Shown: positions 20,690 through 34,732, counted from the stretch's first letter. The stretch is DNA of 64,000 nt from Tubulanus polymorphus (GCF_964204645.1 NC_134027.1:18030485-18094484); one strand, 5' to 3'. Numbers and translations are program-made. The notes: a model not told the origin generated them from the letters alone.

Positions 20690-23600
20690 CATTATGAGAA
20701 TGCCGGTTTGCTAGCGTATCTATTTAACACCCGTATTGCTCGGGTTAGTTTTACTACCAACGAGTGGCGCTGTATGTAAATTTCACATAAATCAACGACT
20801 TTCGGCTATTAGCGCTACTTAAGACCACTTGAAAACGTAGTCAATTACGGTAGTAGTGAACATAAAAAGATACAGTACAAAGATACAGTACGGTGTACAG
20901 TTAAGGACATGATTCCATAGGACCCATACCAGAGACATTTAGTTCAGACAAGGACTATTAATTAAACACTAATCTTCATTTTCAGCAATTAATGATCTGG
21001 TGAATTAATTAGTGATTCGGTCTTTCGGTGGTTCGAGATAAAATGCCCGCAAAATAAGAACCTAACGAACCAGGGCTGACCACAAATTGCCCAACAGATA
21101 AATTTTCGAAACGACACAATCCAATCATGTTTGGTATCAAATGTGGCGTGGACCATGGTCTTTTAACTGACCAATGCATGACCAGTACTGACCATATAGT
21201 AAATTATTTGTTTTGCAAACAATTAAGTTCTTTGGTGTCAAATAACTAGATATGATGTGGGCATTAATCTAAAAATTGTTTAACTGACCAATGCTTGACC
21301 AGTACTGACCAGTTACCAGTGCTAACCAGAACCCCCATAAGTAATTTATATGTTTATTGAATCCTTCGTTAGTACTACTAGCTCTTACATTTAAACTTGA
21401 AAAAGTCTTGTCCGATTTTTTGTTGTAGGTAGCGAGCTAACTTTGAAATTCCGCTAAAATTCATTAGATGTTTACGTAGGGTTTTGAACGAACAACGTTT
21501 CCATTTGTAATTGTAACGTGCACATTTGAGCCTGTAATGTGCACATTTCACTCACGTGAACGTGCGCATCGGTACCAACATGCGAGACTTGTCAAACTTT
21601 TACGATCAAGACTTTTAAACTGAACAAAGAACACATCATATCATATTATATATACATGAATAGATGGAATGATAATGTAGTAGTTTGAAATGTTTCGTAG
21701 CTGCTGTCCACTGACCACAGATCAAAGCTAATTGCCTGATATGAAATATATTTTTGTTATAGAGATGTAGTAGATTAGTGAGAATTCAAACTTATGGTTA
21801 ATTTGGAGTGATCACAACGCTAACCAATAGAGAAAGATGTAAGGCCTAAGAAAAGATGCATTAAGTATAACATATCTTTCAATATAATGATGAAGTATTC
21901 AACTGGCCATCACAACAATAGTTTGACTTATCTTATTGAAAAATACCGGAGTGTTAATGGGAAAACCTTGAATTCGAAACAATTCCACACTCAATCGTTT
22001 ACTTTGAAAACACAATTTGCATTTTGTGGACATGTATTTTTTTCTGCACCAAAAGCATGAAGTATATATCTTTGCTTGTAAAAATTTGAAATTTTGGGGA
22101 AGATTTTTGGCCTCGTTAACCTGTGAGCACGTCCTTCATATATTTTCTAAGACCGACCCTTGAAATAATGCTGAGAGTTTCGAGGATAAGTTTGGTAGGA
22201 TGTAAACTTAGGCTGCTTCGTATCCGTGGAGGGTTGCTAATTATTGATTCTATACACAATAATCATAAGTACCATGAGATTCGATAGAATATCGTTTTTC
22301 AATCATACGTACACGAATTATCGCGATATAAAGATAAATAATATGTTCATATACTTTTTATGTCTTATACTGTATATTTCTTTAGTAGTATAAATAAAGA
22401 GTGGATCAGCAGGCCACCTGAGACCATTCCACTATCTAAGGTCAGTTGCCAAAAGTTAGTAAGTTTACCAGTGGATAGTTAATATTTTTAATGACAATTA
22501 AATTTTCATTGCTAAAATAACTTTGTACTTGTTGACTCAAAAGCAGAGAATTGAAAATACGATAATACGATACGAAAACTCAGTGTACAAATTCAAACAT
22601 CTCTAGTGAGAGATCGAACGTTGTGTCGTAATTTTCTAATGATAAAACATGGTTTGAAATTTGAAATGTGTACATAGTTGATCTTTTTCAGTGTATTTAG
22701 TCATGTATCATATTGGATGATGGTTAATTCAAACTATCTTTTGAGAAACGGGTCCCAGAGCTGTATCCTTTACTCCTGGAATAATAGAGGATGCAATCTA
22801 TTTGCGACAAACAGCTAGTGCAAATAGCTAGAAAAGGTAACAATAGTGCATTGGCAAACTTAGAGCAAGCGTACATTGGTTGTTTAGGTTTTTCGAAGGG
22901 GAGAATTTGTGGGAAAAATAATCATTACTGAGATATATCCGTGGCGAGCTAAAAGTTGAGCTGTACACAAGGAATTTTGTGTAGTCCAATATCCGTGATT
23001 ACCTCTGGCGTGGAGAGATACAATCTAAAACCAACCCTTGTGTCAAATATTTTACCACAATTTTTTATGATCAATAAAAAGATTGAGTAATAGACATTCA
23101 AACAGTATTATCTAAATTCCACTCCATTTTAAACTCATTCATCTCTACACAAACTCCAACTTGTTGAACAGTCCACATTAAAATTAGGGACCACTATTCT
23201 TGCTCATCTACACTGGCTACCAATCTAACAAAGGATTAAATTTGAGTGTTTGATGTTATAACAATACCAGACTGAATTATGGATTCGGTTTCTACTTTTT
23301 AATTGAACATTTATATCACATATTGGGCATCATTTTTACCAGTGTATTTGGAATAACCTATCCATATATCATGTTCAATTTTATATAATCTGACTTGAGA
23401 TGTCATTCAATCAATGCATTCACATGCGGTCGTCGCTTTCAATAGCCACCACGGACTGGCTCCTTATTATTTCTTTGGCGATACCATTGGCGGACGATCC
23501 CACACGTTTCTTGCTCCAGCCCTAGAATGCTCAATATTCGTCATGAACCCCGATTTGAATTTAAATTCAAAATACTCCTAAAACACACGTGTTAACTAGA

Positions 23601-26400
23601 TTACTCTAAAACACCTTTATGTGCAAGAATCAGCGAAATTGGAATTTTATCAGTTGTATTCATCATTCGTACCCACGAATCTCGTATCGTATCCTATGAA
23701 TGTGGAGACCCATCCTCGTAAAGAGAATGAATAGGCTCTGTTGCGTTCATATCATACGTGTTATCTTCAATTGAAATCACGTTGTTTTTTTAAAGGGTGG
23801 GCGAGAATATATTCTTATGTTTTTGTTTCTCTGAATGTTGCTATTTAAGAGTTCAATAATTTCAGTCTACCAAACAAAGGATTTTCCGTATGTTTCGTGA
23901 CTTGTTTTTCCATAACCCTAGGAGAGCATTTTAGGTATTTTTTGCGGATGACCGAAAGCTGCTCTCCCTTTCTAGTAATTTGATGATATCCGTCGAAATC
24001 TAAATTCTAAAAAGGAATCAGGCATATCTTCTTGTTTGACTAAATATGAACTCAACAACAAGTGACACTCCCTTCAAAGGCGCCGAAGTAAAATCATGTG
24101 TCGAGTGGAGATGATATTGTGTCAGAATTTCTTCAAAATTGGAGAAAATTGAATATTTTGAAAATAATCATTTTACATGTATGTTTAAATCCGTTTTAAA
24201 TGGAGCAATTTTCATGAAAAAATATCTATGGAATCAGCGAAATGTAATTAAGAAGAATACTATGTTTAAAAAGTTATCAAAGACATTTGAAAAAAGTTTT
24301 CTGAATTCGTCAACTGTTAAACTAGTAACAACCAGATGTGTTCCCATTAAACCACCGACCGCGAGCCGAGTCGATGTGAGATGTGCCCTACACTGAAAAT
24401 CTCAAGTGCTATACAACCGGTTTTTTAGGTGCCTCTGAATGTCGGCCGTTAAAAAACTGAACAATTCCCATTTGGAAAGGGCCTAGGTAGTTAGAGAAAA
24501 TTCAAGATGTGTATATCGTGTGATACAGGCTCCATATTTCATGTGCGTTTGGAATTTAACCTCGTTTATAACGAAACACGCATGTATTTATGCTATTTTA
24601 GATTTAAAAAGAGCGCACGAAAGTGTTTCATGAGACCCGCAAATAACGTCAAGTTATTCATGCACTTCTGATTTATATGAATAAATTTCGCTTCGAAATA
24701 CATTTCTCAGGTGGATTATTCAATAAATTCACAACAGTCCATTATGGATTAGTTTGACGCCAATCGTTCTTTTAAAGATCTTTCTTTCTCGAAGTAAGAT
24801 TTTCTTAAAAACTTTGATTATGGCGAATCTTTTATGTGTCCGATAGTTAAACCTTCGGGTATTATACTAGAACACAAATTTTTAAAGATTCATAACATAC
24901 TGTAGGCTATCACAGTTTATACCCGAACATATGCAGTTGGATAGATCTTTTTGTTTCGACTCGCATGCGACAGTAAAAACGGTACTTGATATAATATAAG
25001 TGAACTTCATCATTGATATTTTCACTAATCTACTTGAATTCCAAAAAAGAACTGACAATGAAAAAGGGTTACAGCTGTGACTGATATCACTCCAAATTTC
25101 AATTCCTATGAACACTTTTCATTTTAACTTTTTTTAACGAAACAGTTTTTAGAGGCGAAGAATCCGCGTTACCATCGAATTTTCAAAACTTGAAGGAATG
25201 TTTAATGCCTCGGTGACCACTGGTCTAGTACGCGGTTTTCTGAAATGAAAGTGGCCAAGTCTAAAGAACAACTATTGTATCACATGATTTCAAATATTAG
25301 GAACCCAATGCGTTTAATGATTTAATTAATTGGTATCGCGCAGATTGGTTGAAAGACGGGTGTTTGTCACCTTGTGATTTAATTTTTTTTCATGCATCGA
25401 TTAATTAATCTCATTATAACTTATTTGTAGGCGCTTCCCGCAAACATTTTCTATTCGTTGAGTTTTCAAACGCAGTACTGTTCAGATGATTCGAGTCAAG
25501 TAGTAAAAAAGTTTACGTATTAGCATTACTATGCAGTGAAAATAACGCACTGCGGCAAGTGAGGTGCTGTGATCCAGATGTGTAACCCATTTATGGGTAA
25601 TAAATTTCCATCATGTCAACGCCATTCAAAAACAGTAGCAAAACTTTCTGCTGGTTTCTAGAAATAACAATACGACGACAAGCACTTTCGAATTCGACCA
25701 CGATATTTGAGAAGTTTCACTTGGGCAGTGGTGGTCAGTGATGGTCAATTTATGAATTTTAATGACGAATCCTTTCTAGTTTCACACCAAATGCGGTACC
25801 GGTATATCGTTCTTTCAAGAAGTTTCAATTGGTCAGTGATGGTCAGTGATGAATTTGCAATGATGATTCCTTAGTAGTTTGAAATCAAACATTACATGAT
25901 AAATTTCCGAAATTCGAAGTCAAGTGTTCAGACTCGGGGATATCTCAATTGGTCAGTTACTGACCATCATGGTGTCACCATTGTGGTCTATAGCTCAAAT
26001 GAAACATGTGGAACCGACGATGGGGCCCAAAAGCGTTAAGTCATTTCCTGAGTGACGTGATCCAAAAATGCCCTAACTGGCAAAGGCATTCTCTCAATTG
26101 GATGAAACCAAATCGGACAGGACAATTAAAATGTGGGAAGGTCACAGGTAGTGGTCTTTTTACGAAGCCCACGCGGTGAGCGTATTATTATGAAATCTTT
26201 TTTTAAAGCACCATGTACCACGAAGTAATAAGCATCGTTGTAAGCACTTGAAACAGCCATTAACCACTTGAAACTGTCAGATCAAATATCATACCGCATC
26301 CCCGCAAAGAGGGGTGGTTCAGCAAACCGGAGTTTTCATTGGCCTCTCTAGACTACCCCGCCAGTACGGGTAGCCGAGCAAACCGGAAAACTCATAATGT
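20690..26400. other. Gene-free 5.7-kb stretch bounded by related inverted segments
   Basis: CATTATGAGAATGCCGGTTT near 20,690 has an inverted counterpart at about 26,375-26,400 (AAACCGGAAAACTCATAATG). Further in, repeated TGACCAATGC/TGACCAGTACTGACC words (21,166-21,310) face inverted TGGTCAGTGATGGTCAGTGA words (25,733-25,960). No credible ORF lies inside; short ORFs at 24,139 and 24,882 have no features. It may be a non-autonomous or decayed DNA transposon with long sub-terminal repeats. The outer boundaries are not certain and no target duplication was identified. Confidence 0.35.
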
Positions 26401-26689
26401 ATCTTGGCTGGGACATGATGGAAAACATCAGAATAAACTAGTTTCGTCTTTTGAACAGACTCGCATTAATGAGGTTTAACAGTACAAATAGCCTAGGCTT
26501 AATCGTTCGGCAGAAAATAAATTCATTTTCAGGAATAAAATCGTACTAGACAAATAGACCTTTTAGTCTGTGGTCCTTCAAATCAACATCGTCATAGAAG
26601 ATTTGCCGGCAGATGTAAAACATTATAACCACTTAATACCACAGTATAATCTACCAATGCTTCAAGGCCCATGGGCCTCTTGTTTGTAG

Positions 26690-27530
26690 TTATTACGAAA
26701 TAGGGAAAGGGGGTTATTAAATATGAAACCTTTAAACATATTTAAATGCAGTAATTCATTTTCACAACAACGCTGTGAGTATAAGACATCCGAAAGGGGT
26801 TATTAGTATTAATCTATATTTAACAACAACGCTGTGAGTTTGGGAAGTGAAATACAAACCACTTCTCAAACTCACAAGCAATGATTTGACTCATGCTAAA
26901 TTTAAGCATAAACCTGGTTCAACTTCAAGTTAATTATGTTTTACGCTAGATATCTTTTAGATAACAAAATGAAGACCATTTGAATCAAGAAAGTGAAGAT
27001 GGATGTGGAACCAGAAATTATGGATATTTCATCTCAAGAGACCGAAGCTGTTTCATCATGCTTTATTATATATGCCGGAATTGCAGTTGCGCGTACATTC
27101 GTCGTTCGGCTGTTGTTAATGGTGACAGCTGTTCTGTATTGATTGGTTACTGTTAACTGGTATTAAGCAATAACCGGTCTTATCGGACCGCTTCTATACA
27201 TTAGTCGTTCGGTCGTTGTTGATGGAAACGACTGTTCTGTATTGATTGGTTACAGTTCTGTGTTTGAATGTTGTTGTTTACAGAATAAAAATATAACTGT
27301 GTATTGCGCAATATGCGGTCCTATCGGACTGCTTTTCTATTGTTTGAATGTTGTTGTTTACAGGATAAAAATATAACTGTGATTACGCAATAACCGGTCC
27401 TATAGGACCGCTTTTCTATTGTTCTCAATTATTCTATCTTCGATCGCTACAATTTGCATAATAAATATACGTGTTTACGAAATAGAAATACACTCAGCGT
27501 TTTCGTTAAATTTATTTTCAGTTTGAGGAT
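26690..27530. repeat. Cassette remnant with hairpin satellite at the left of Polinton copy 2
   Basis: 26,720-26,765 (GAAACCTTTAAACATATTTA then AGTAATTCATTTTCAC) and the acceptor at 26,951-26,960 match the copy 3 cassette intron and exon 2. After a short degenerate coding start come three diverged copies of the hairpin unit (AATAACCGGTCCTATAGGACCGC and variants near 27,166, 27,305 and 27,387), then an AATAAATATA signal and GAGGATTTATTATCGAGG, the same joint to Polinton sequence as in copy 3. Confidence 0.7.
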
Positions 27531-27878
27531 TTATTATCGAGGATCCGAAATTACTTATCTGGACAGTTATAGTTACCGCTCCTATAGATAGACCAAAGTA
27601 GTGAGATAATCTAAACCCTAATTTAAATAAAAATATCAAAAATTACATAACTTCAACTAGCTATTGAATTCTTTTATATTTTTATTCAAAATCTAATATT
27701 TCTTTTCAAAAGGAGAATACTTTATATCACAAATACAAAATATTAAAAAACAATAACTTCAAATAGCTATTCAAATCTAGTTAATACTAGAATTCTTTAA
27801 CTTAACTAAGCTAGTATTAACTAAAGAGTTACTTGTATCATTTTATAATATTTTTTTTCGCTTTTTTCTCTAATATAA

Positions 27879-28420
27879 ATGTCAAAGAAATTTGATATTG
27901 AAAAGACAATTGAAGATTTAGGTATTACAGATAATAAAGATACAGTTGTTTGTAATTGTGCTCAAGTTGATAATAATATTGATTACGAGAACTACATATT
28001 GTAAGCACCATCTTGAACTATTGATTGCTGGCGGCAAATATAAAGAATTCTTAAATAGAATTAGATAACAGGAAACCAGAAAAAGTAATCAAACATTTCA
28101 AAATATATGAAGAAGCTAGATTAGCTAGAATAAATGATTCTATCAGTGATGGAATAGTAAAATGTTATTCTAAATTATGTAACCGAATGATACCAATTGA
28201 TGATGAAAATAAACTATACACTGATTTAAAAAAAGACTGCTTAGTTATGACAGAATTACAAAAATGGGTTGGATATGCTTCATTCCAATTAGGCGGAATA
28301 ATGACATTAATTTCTACTGGCGTAATAACATTTTCTTATATCAAACCTATAGTATGTAAAGATAAAAGTAAATCAGAAGATATTGAATCAGAACAAAAAT
28401 TAAGTAAAATAAATGAGTGA
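27879..28420 (+). pseudogene. One-TM unknown protein (copy 2, broken)
   Basis: Counterpart of 46,523-47,086. It starts at ATG 27,879 (TATAAATGTC). The frame is lost around 28,000-28,075 by small deletions. The C-terminal part from about 28,187 is open and retains the WVGYASFQLGGIMTLISTGV hydrophobic stretch. It ends overlapping the next gene's ATG. Confidence 0.6.
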
Positions 28421-28784
28421 TGATATTAAGAAGAAGCCTAGATCTGAAAAACAAGTACATTGGGCAAAGGAGTTGGGAAAAAGATCTGCAGAATAGAAAA
28501 TAGCTAAGAAAAAGAAATTAACTGATACAAATGAACCACAGAAATTATCTGATATTAATTCGAATGATAATCCATCTGATTCTTCTAATACTGGAAGAGA
28601 TAATTACTTATATATTACAATTAGGTTAATCGCAGTAATTGTGTTCTCTGGTGTAATATATAAATCTAAGTATAAATCTGATGATAACGGAAATGGTAAT
28701 GATGATTATAAACCTATTATACCAGAAACTAAATCAAATGATAAAATCATTGAAAATAAACCAAGATTATTATTGATGGATTAA
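28413..28784 (+). pseudogene. Small basic TM protein (copy 2, broken)
   Basis: ATG 28,413 in AATAAATGAG, with Lys/Arg-rich N-terminal text as in copies 1 and 3. Stops appear near 28,495. The hydrophobic segment and the terminal LLLMD codons (to 28,784) survive. It is followed six bases later by the integrase start. Confidence 0.55.
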
Positions 28785-28790
28785 AATAAG

Positions 28791-29812
28791 ATGAAAAAAG
28801 AACAATATTTAAGAGATTTATATTATAACCCAGAGAGTGAAGTATCATATTCTAGCGTTACAGAATCATGGGATAAAATTAAATCTGATAATGAAAATAT
28901 AAAATATAGTGAACTAAGATTATGGTTACAAAATCAACCCACATATCAAATCCATAAGAAAATAAAAAATCATTTAACAAAGAAAAGTTATGGTTTCATA
29001 TATTGATCAACAATGGCAAGCAGATTTAATTGACATGTAGAACTTAGAAGAACACAACAAAGGATATTTCTGGATATTAAATGTTATAGATATATTCAGT
29101 AGATACGCATGGCCAATTCCAATCAAAAATAAAACTGGTATAGAAGTTACTAATGCTTTTAAAACAATATTTAAAGAAGCTATTCCAGGTAAGATACAAT
29201 TTGATTGTATTTGTATTTTTCAGATAAAAAAGCATCTATCATAGAAAAATTTAATAAAACATTGAAAACTAGAATGTGGAATTATTTTACTGCTAATGAA
29301 ACATATAAATATATCGATGTATTAGATGATTTAGTGAAAGGTTATAATAATTCGAAACATTCAAGTATTGGTATGAAACCTATACAAGCTAGAAAAGAAG
29401 ATAATTCAGAAATAGTTTGGAACAATTTATATGGTGCGTTTGTTACACATGGTTTTGGAGAACCTAAATTTAAAATTGGACAACATGTTAGAATTTCTAA
29501 ATATAGAAAAACATTTTATAAAGGTTATACTCCAAATTTTACTGAAGAAATATTTAAAGTTAAAAAGATAATACTAGCTTAACCTTTTGTTTATAAATTA
29601 GAAGATTTAAAAGATGAAGAAATATTAGGTTATTTTTATGAACAAGAATTATCACTTGTACCAAATCCAGATGAAATAGAATACAAGATAGAAAAAGTAT
29701 TAAAAACAAAAACTCTTAGAGAAAAAAGTATTCTTTGGTGAAATATAAAGGGTATGATCATAGATTTAATGAATGGATTTTATCTAGTAAAATTAAAAGA
29801 ATAAATGAATAA
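28791..29812 (+). pseudogene. Integrase with chromodomain (copy 2, broken)
   Basis: Colinear with the copy 1 and 3 integrases. It has an in-frame TAG in the DLIDM-x-N region (near 29,038), frameshifts before that, and a deletion of about 80 bp around 29,205 that removes the segment between the second Asp and the SDKKAS motif. The part from 29,205 to 29,580 is open, including IIEKFNKTLKTRMW. The chromodomain follows with a further shift near 29,720. Inactive. Confidence 0.8.
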
Positions 29813-30413
29813 AGATTTATATTTATATTTGAACTGGATAATATGTTAGTTACTGGAGTAACAAACTGTGGTAAAACGCATTTCATATTAGATTTGTTAA
29901 AAACTATTTATAAAAATCATTTTGATACTATAATATTGTTCTGCCCTACTTATGAAATGAATAAAACGTATAATAGGGATATAGTTAACATGGAAAAGTT
30001 TATTATATTAGATCCTAAAACAGTAAAAGAAAATTTAGATAATTGTATAAAAATAGCAATTGATATTTATAAAGGATCAAATTATTCATTATATATGATT
30101 AGGCTAATTTACATGATTACAAGTTAGAGAAAGTGAGTTGTGTTATTTAGCTAGCCCTGGGAGACATTTTGGGATAACAACTTGGGTTTTAAATTAAAAA
30201 TATAATTCAATTGTTAAAGATTTTAGGGAGAATATTAGATTTTTAGTTTTATTTTATAACAAAGCTAGAAAATCTATGCAACAATCTCTGGAAGAAAATC
30301 AAATTATACCTACTGAATTACATGATGAATATATGAATAAATTAAAAAGTAATAAAGGTTCAAAATTATTACTGAGACTACAATTTCCTTATGAATATAA
30401 ATTTATAAGATAG
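29805..30413 (+). pseudogene. A32-type packaging ATPase (copy 2, broken)
   Basis: Walker A GVTNCGKT is intact (about 29,854-29,878). Walker B is lost in a frame-disrupted stretch near 30,085-30,110, and several stops follow. The C-terminal words LLLRLQFPYEYKFI remain up to 30,413. Confidence 0.75.
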
Positions 30414-30732
30414 GGTATTTTAAGCATTTATGTGTTAGATATGTATAAGATACGTATTAGATACCTTAATACTTATTAGATACCTATTAAATACGTATTA
30501 GATACCTTAATACTTAAATTAAAACCCCCTTTTTTAAAATATATATTATTCATTTTAATTTTTCAACTAATATATGAATAAGTTTAAAAATAATAAAAGT
30601 TATATAAATTAATACATATTAGATACATAAATACTTAAATACGTATAAGATACCTCAATACGTATTAGATACCTAAATACTTAAAACCCCTATTTTATGA
30701 AGTATTATTTTATACCATTTTCAACTAATATA
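30414..30732. repeat. Convergent intergenic region of copy 2
   Basis: Same design as 6,562-6,956: ATTAGATACC-like short repeats, two AAAACCCC-TTTT words, and a decayed copy of the ATPase-tail micro-ORF beginning ATGAATAAGTTTAAAAATAA (30,575). No gene. Confidence 0.7.
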
Positions 30733-31616
30733 TTATGTGAGTTTGTAATAATTAACATCATTTTCATCACCATCCTCCAATTCATCATCAGACTCAAAAA
30801 TTTTATTCAACCTATCTACCGGGTCATCAGTAGTTTCTTCATTATAATCCTTTTTCATCCTATCTACCGCATCATTAATAGTTACTACTTTCCGTTTCGT
30901 CCAATCTGTATCTATATTTTCTGCTTTCAGTTTCATATAATCTTCATTATCAATATGATTATCTGTAACTGTATTTCTTTATCCTCTTTCTCAGTGTTTG
31001 ACGTTAATATTTTATTTACAATGTTTGATCCTAATATTTTATTAGCATCAGTTAAATCTAATTCATCTTTACTGAGTTCAGGTTCCTTTGATAAAAATTC
31101 GCCTAATAAATCTTTATATAAATCCTTACCATTTACTTTTTTATTTTAAACAAACTTTGTTGCATATCTAAATGGGTGTTCTATAAATTCTCTTAAACCA
31201 ACGCGTTTTATAACATTAGTAATATGAACAGCTGTATTCATATGGTTATTCCAATTTGATGGACTGTTTGAAAATTCACCTTTACAATAACCACAATAAT
31301 TTCTATTTTCACTATAATTTAATATTATTTCATTATTATATGCAGAAGGTAAAACGTTATCAGATGTAGAAGGCAAAACATTTTCCGATGTAGAAGGTAT
31401 AACATTATCAGATGTAGAAGGAATAACATTATTATCAAGTTCATTACTTAAATTATCAACAACGGCACTTTTATTACTATATATTTTACTTATTCTATAT
31501 TTGAATTGATTAAAGTATTTTCCAAAATACTTACTATATTCATCATAAGGTATAATATAATATATATCTGATATCATTTCACATGGACATTGTATTTCAT
31601 ATATTCCTCCTTCCAT
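30733..31616 (-). pseudogene. C2H2 zinc-finger protein with repeats (copy 2, broken)
   Basis: The N-terminal 156 codons are open (from ATG 31,616): about five repeat units of NVLPSTSD type, then YCGYCKGEF...NNHMNTAVH. A stop near 31,146 and a later shift separate the acidic C-terminus (30,733-30,936). The first ~45 residues differ from copies 1 and 3, indicating a diverged head. Confidence 0.6.
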
Positions 31617-31648
31617 TTATTATAAAATTTTTTATTAAAATCAAAATT

Positions 31649-32594
31649 CTAATACATAACACTATTCAATTGAGAATTTATAATTTTTTATTGCGCATCA
31701 GATATAATATAACTGTGCATTTTGAAATTTTTGATTCCGTTTTTCTTTTTCATGAATAATTGTTTTCCATCTTTAGTGTTCTGTAGTTTTTTCCCAGAAC
31801 CATGTAATAAGTTATCTTCAGTTGTTCTAAAATCTAACCATAGCGCATATTTATTACCGGTATAATAATCTATTTGGTTTATATTACAATCCTCAGTTAA
31901 CTTACTTTTTTCATTCATAAAATGTTTTTTAATTTCTGGCCATTGATCAATCAGTCTCATTCCCTGACAAAATATCTTATTTGCTATACCTTCGATTGCT
32001 ATATTTCTACTTTTGATATTTCCGGATTATGATTATTATCAACATTTATTGCACCATTAGAATATGTTGCAATGGTAAAAAATATTAATACGCCTTTAAT
32101 AGATCTTCTTGGGAAGTTTATATTCTCATTAATTATTTCATCATTTGCATTAATAGGTACGACTCAAAATTTTTCAATATAATCATATAATAATGAAAAT
32201 CCTTGATCATATTGAGTTTGAAATGTGCTAGCAATATTTTTATCAGTTACTGTGTCATATTCTAAACATATATTTGATAATTTATAGCCTATATCTTTAA
32301 CTACACTTGATAATACAATTTCATTAACAGGGGCAAATGTAATTTCGAATATAATATCTTCTTGTATAGCATATTTATATAAAGGCGAATTATTATTTAT
32401 CTTATTTGCTTCCATAAATCTTTTTTATCAAATTATCTGTAGCATTATTTACTACTGCATTATTAGCTTCTGATCTTAATTTATTTTGGTTTTCTGATTG
32501 GATGCCTTGAAATATCATATTATTTCTATTTTCTTTTGTTAACCATAAATCTTTGTAATGCATAAATAAATTATAATCTTCTAATGAAAAACCT
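31649..32594 (-). pseudogene. Major capsid protein, C-terminal three quarters only (copy 2)
   Basis: Contains the family words WLDFRTTEDN, HGSGKKL, RLIDQWPEIKKHF and ISDAQ, interrupted by frameshifts near 31,960-32,030 and 32,160. Homology to the capsid gene stops at about 32,594, where the sequence switches to a second integrase. The N-terminal jelly-roll portion is gone. Confidence 0.75.
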
Positions 32595-32596
32595 TA

Positions 32597-33240
32597 TATT
32601 GTGGCTCACCAAAATCATCTACAAGAAATGCCCCATATAAATTATTCCAAACAATTTCAGCATTTTCAGGTTTTCTAGCATCAATAGGTTTCATTCCAAT
32701 TGATGAATGGTAAGAATTATTATAGCCTTCTATTAATTATGGTAAATCATCAATCCATTCATAAGTATTATTTGCTGTGAAATATTTTGATATTCTGGTT
32801 CTTAATGTTGTATTAAATCGTTCAACAATTGCTGCTTTCTTATCCGATGTTGTTGGAAAAGATTTAATATCATGAAAATCTAATAGCCCATGAACAAATG
32901 AATTATCAAATTCTTTTCCATCATCAAATTGTACTTTTTTCTGGTTTCAGTTTACCACCTGAAAAAAAATTTTCTTAAAATATTTGATGTTTGTACAGAA
33001 TCTTTTCTGTAGAGTGGGAAGCTCCATACATAACGGCTAAAAATATCAATTATATTTAATAACCACCAATAATCATTATTATCGTTTTTGTAAAGATTTT
33101 TCATATCAATCAAATCTCCCTGCCATTGTTGCTCTATATAACTTACCATAGTTTTACGAGTTTTATATTTTCTAACAATTTCTTTTACGTGTTGTATATG
33201 TTGGCTGCTCTAACATAAATTCATTTATATCTTTATATTT
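32597..33240 (-). pseudogene. Integrase fragment from a second Polinton lineage
   Basis: The - strand reads an RVE core distinct from the resident one: EQQWQGDLIDMKNLYK, then NIIDIFSRYVWSFPLYRK, an FDDGKEFDNSF second-Asp block, SDKKAAIVERFN with the Glu, and WNNLYGAF near its C-terminal end. Frameshifts occur near 32,950. It differs from the copies 1-3 integrases at many residues and lies in opposite orientation. It lacks a chromodomain because the fragment ends at the capsid junction. Confidence 0.75.
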
Positions 33241-33580
<340 letters not shown>

Positions 33581-33855
33581 TATTCTTTTTCACACTGGAT
33601 CTTACTGAAAGGATATAAACAACTGCAACTTACTTTCACTGTAGGTGAAACCATTCTGTATTACAAGTACTACGCTGCATTGACAAATACTGTATATAAT
33701 ATTAATCAGAAATGCACTGTTTACTCTCTGTGAGCCTCTAAACATCGAAATTTAAGCCCGACTCAAACATCTACGTATGTGTATTGCCTACGTGTCATTC
33801 CCACAGCGCCTCCTAAATACGTGTGTTTGTGTCTGTATCAAATGATGTATTTAAA
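33581..33855. other. Unassigned 275-bp filler in copy 2
   Basis: Sequence with higher GC than the neighbouring Polinton DNA and no homology to any part of the other copies that I can see. No ORF of note, no repeat. Confidence 0.4.
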
Positions 33856-34716
33856 TTTCCAATTATTGGGGATCCTGCTTCTTGAGCGCCTAGAATACAT
33901 ATCAAATAAGTTCTTATTGATTGATTCATTCTTTGTATACCAGCTTAAGTATATATACCAGCTTCACTATTTTCTAAAATAAAATAAACCCAACCATTAT
34001 TGTTTTCTTGTTTTAAATTATCATAAAATTTCGGCAATTTATTGAGATTTAATGTTTCTAAATCCATAGTTTCTATTTTACCATAACCTAATTTATTATT
34101 ATAGATATTATAAAAACTATTAGATGGTATGGGAAGTGCACAATATTGTAAAATATTTTCAGGACAAGGTATTGATCTTATTGTTCCAATTTTTGTTCTA
34201 AAACCAGAATTATTTATATCTTTATTAAACTCATTACAAATTTTTATAAAACTTTGATAAATTTATATTATTATCTAATTCTTTAAAATATCTAGATCCT
34301 GGTAAAGGGGTCTCCAATTCATTTAATATTAATCTTATTTGAAAGTATGTATGAAATCTAAATAAACTTTGAATTAATTTATATTTAGAATTATTCAAAT
34401 GATCATTCCAACTTATTCCACATCCTGTTGTAGCACAATAAACTGCAAAATCTAATTGGTTCTGCCAATATTTCATATTAGATTTTAATAACCATAGTTT
34501 TTCATCTTTCAATTTTTTGAAATTAATTATATTTACATGAAATATATTTGCCATCTTTGCTTTAAAATTATTAGTATCAGTAACATAAATATCTAAATCA
34601 ATTAATGAATCTAAAATTTCATTTCTATATGAAACATCTTCATTAAAATCTATTGCAGGAATATTATATTCAATTGATTTATTATATTGAAAAGCTTTTG
34701 AAAAACTAATTGCCAT
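33856..34716 (-). pseudogene. Large conserved Polinton protein, N-terminal part (copy 2)
   Basis: ATG 34,716. The first 160 codons are open and match copies 1 and 3 (YWQNQLDFAVYCATTGCGIS, FRFHTYFQIRLILNELETPL). Upstream in window order the frame is broken, and homology ends abruptly at about 33,856 in the 'IIGNDNTSFDAQ' region. The C-terminal third and the TM anchor are missing. Confidence 0.7.
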
Positions 34717-34732
34717 TTATATAATAAAAAAA

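Noticed and set aside
24139-25115. Two ORFs of 77-85 codons in the gene-free stretch
   Set aside because: Isolated, no similarity among copies or to known motifs, expected by chance in this length of DNA.
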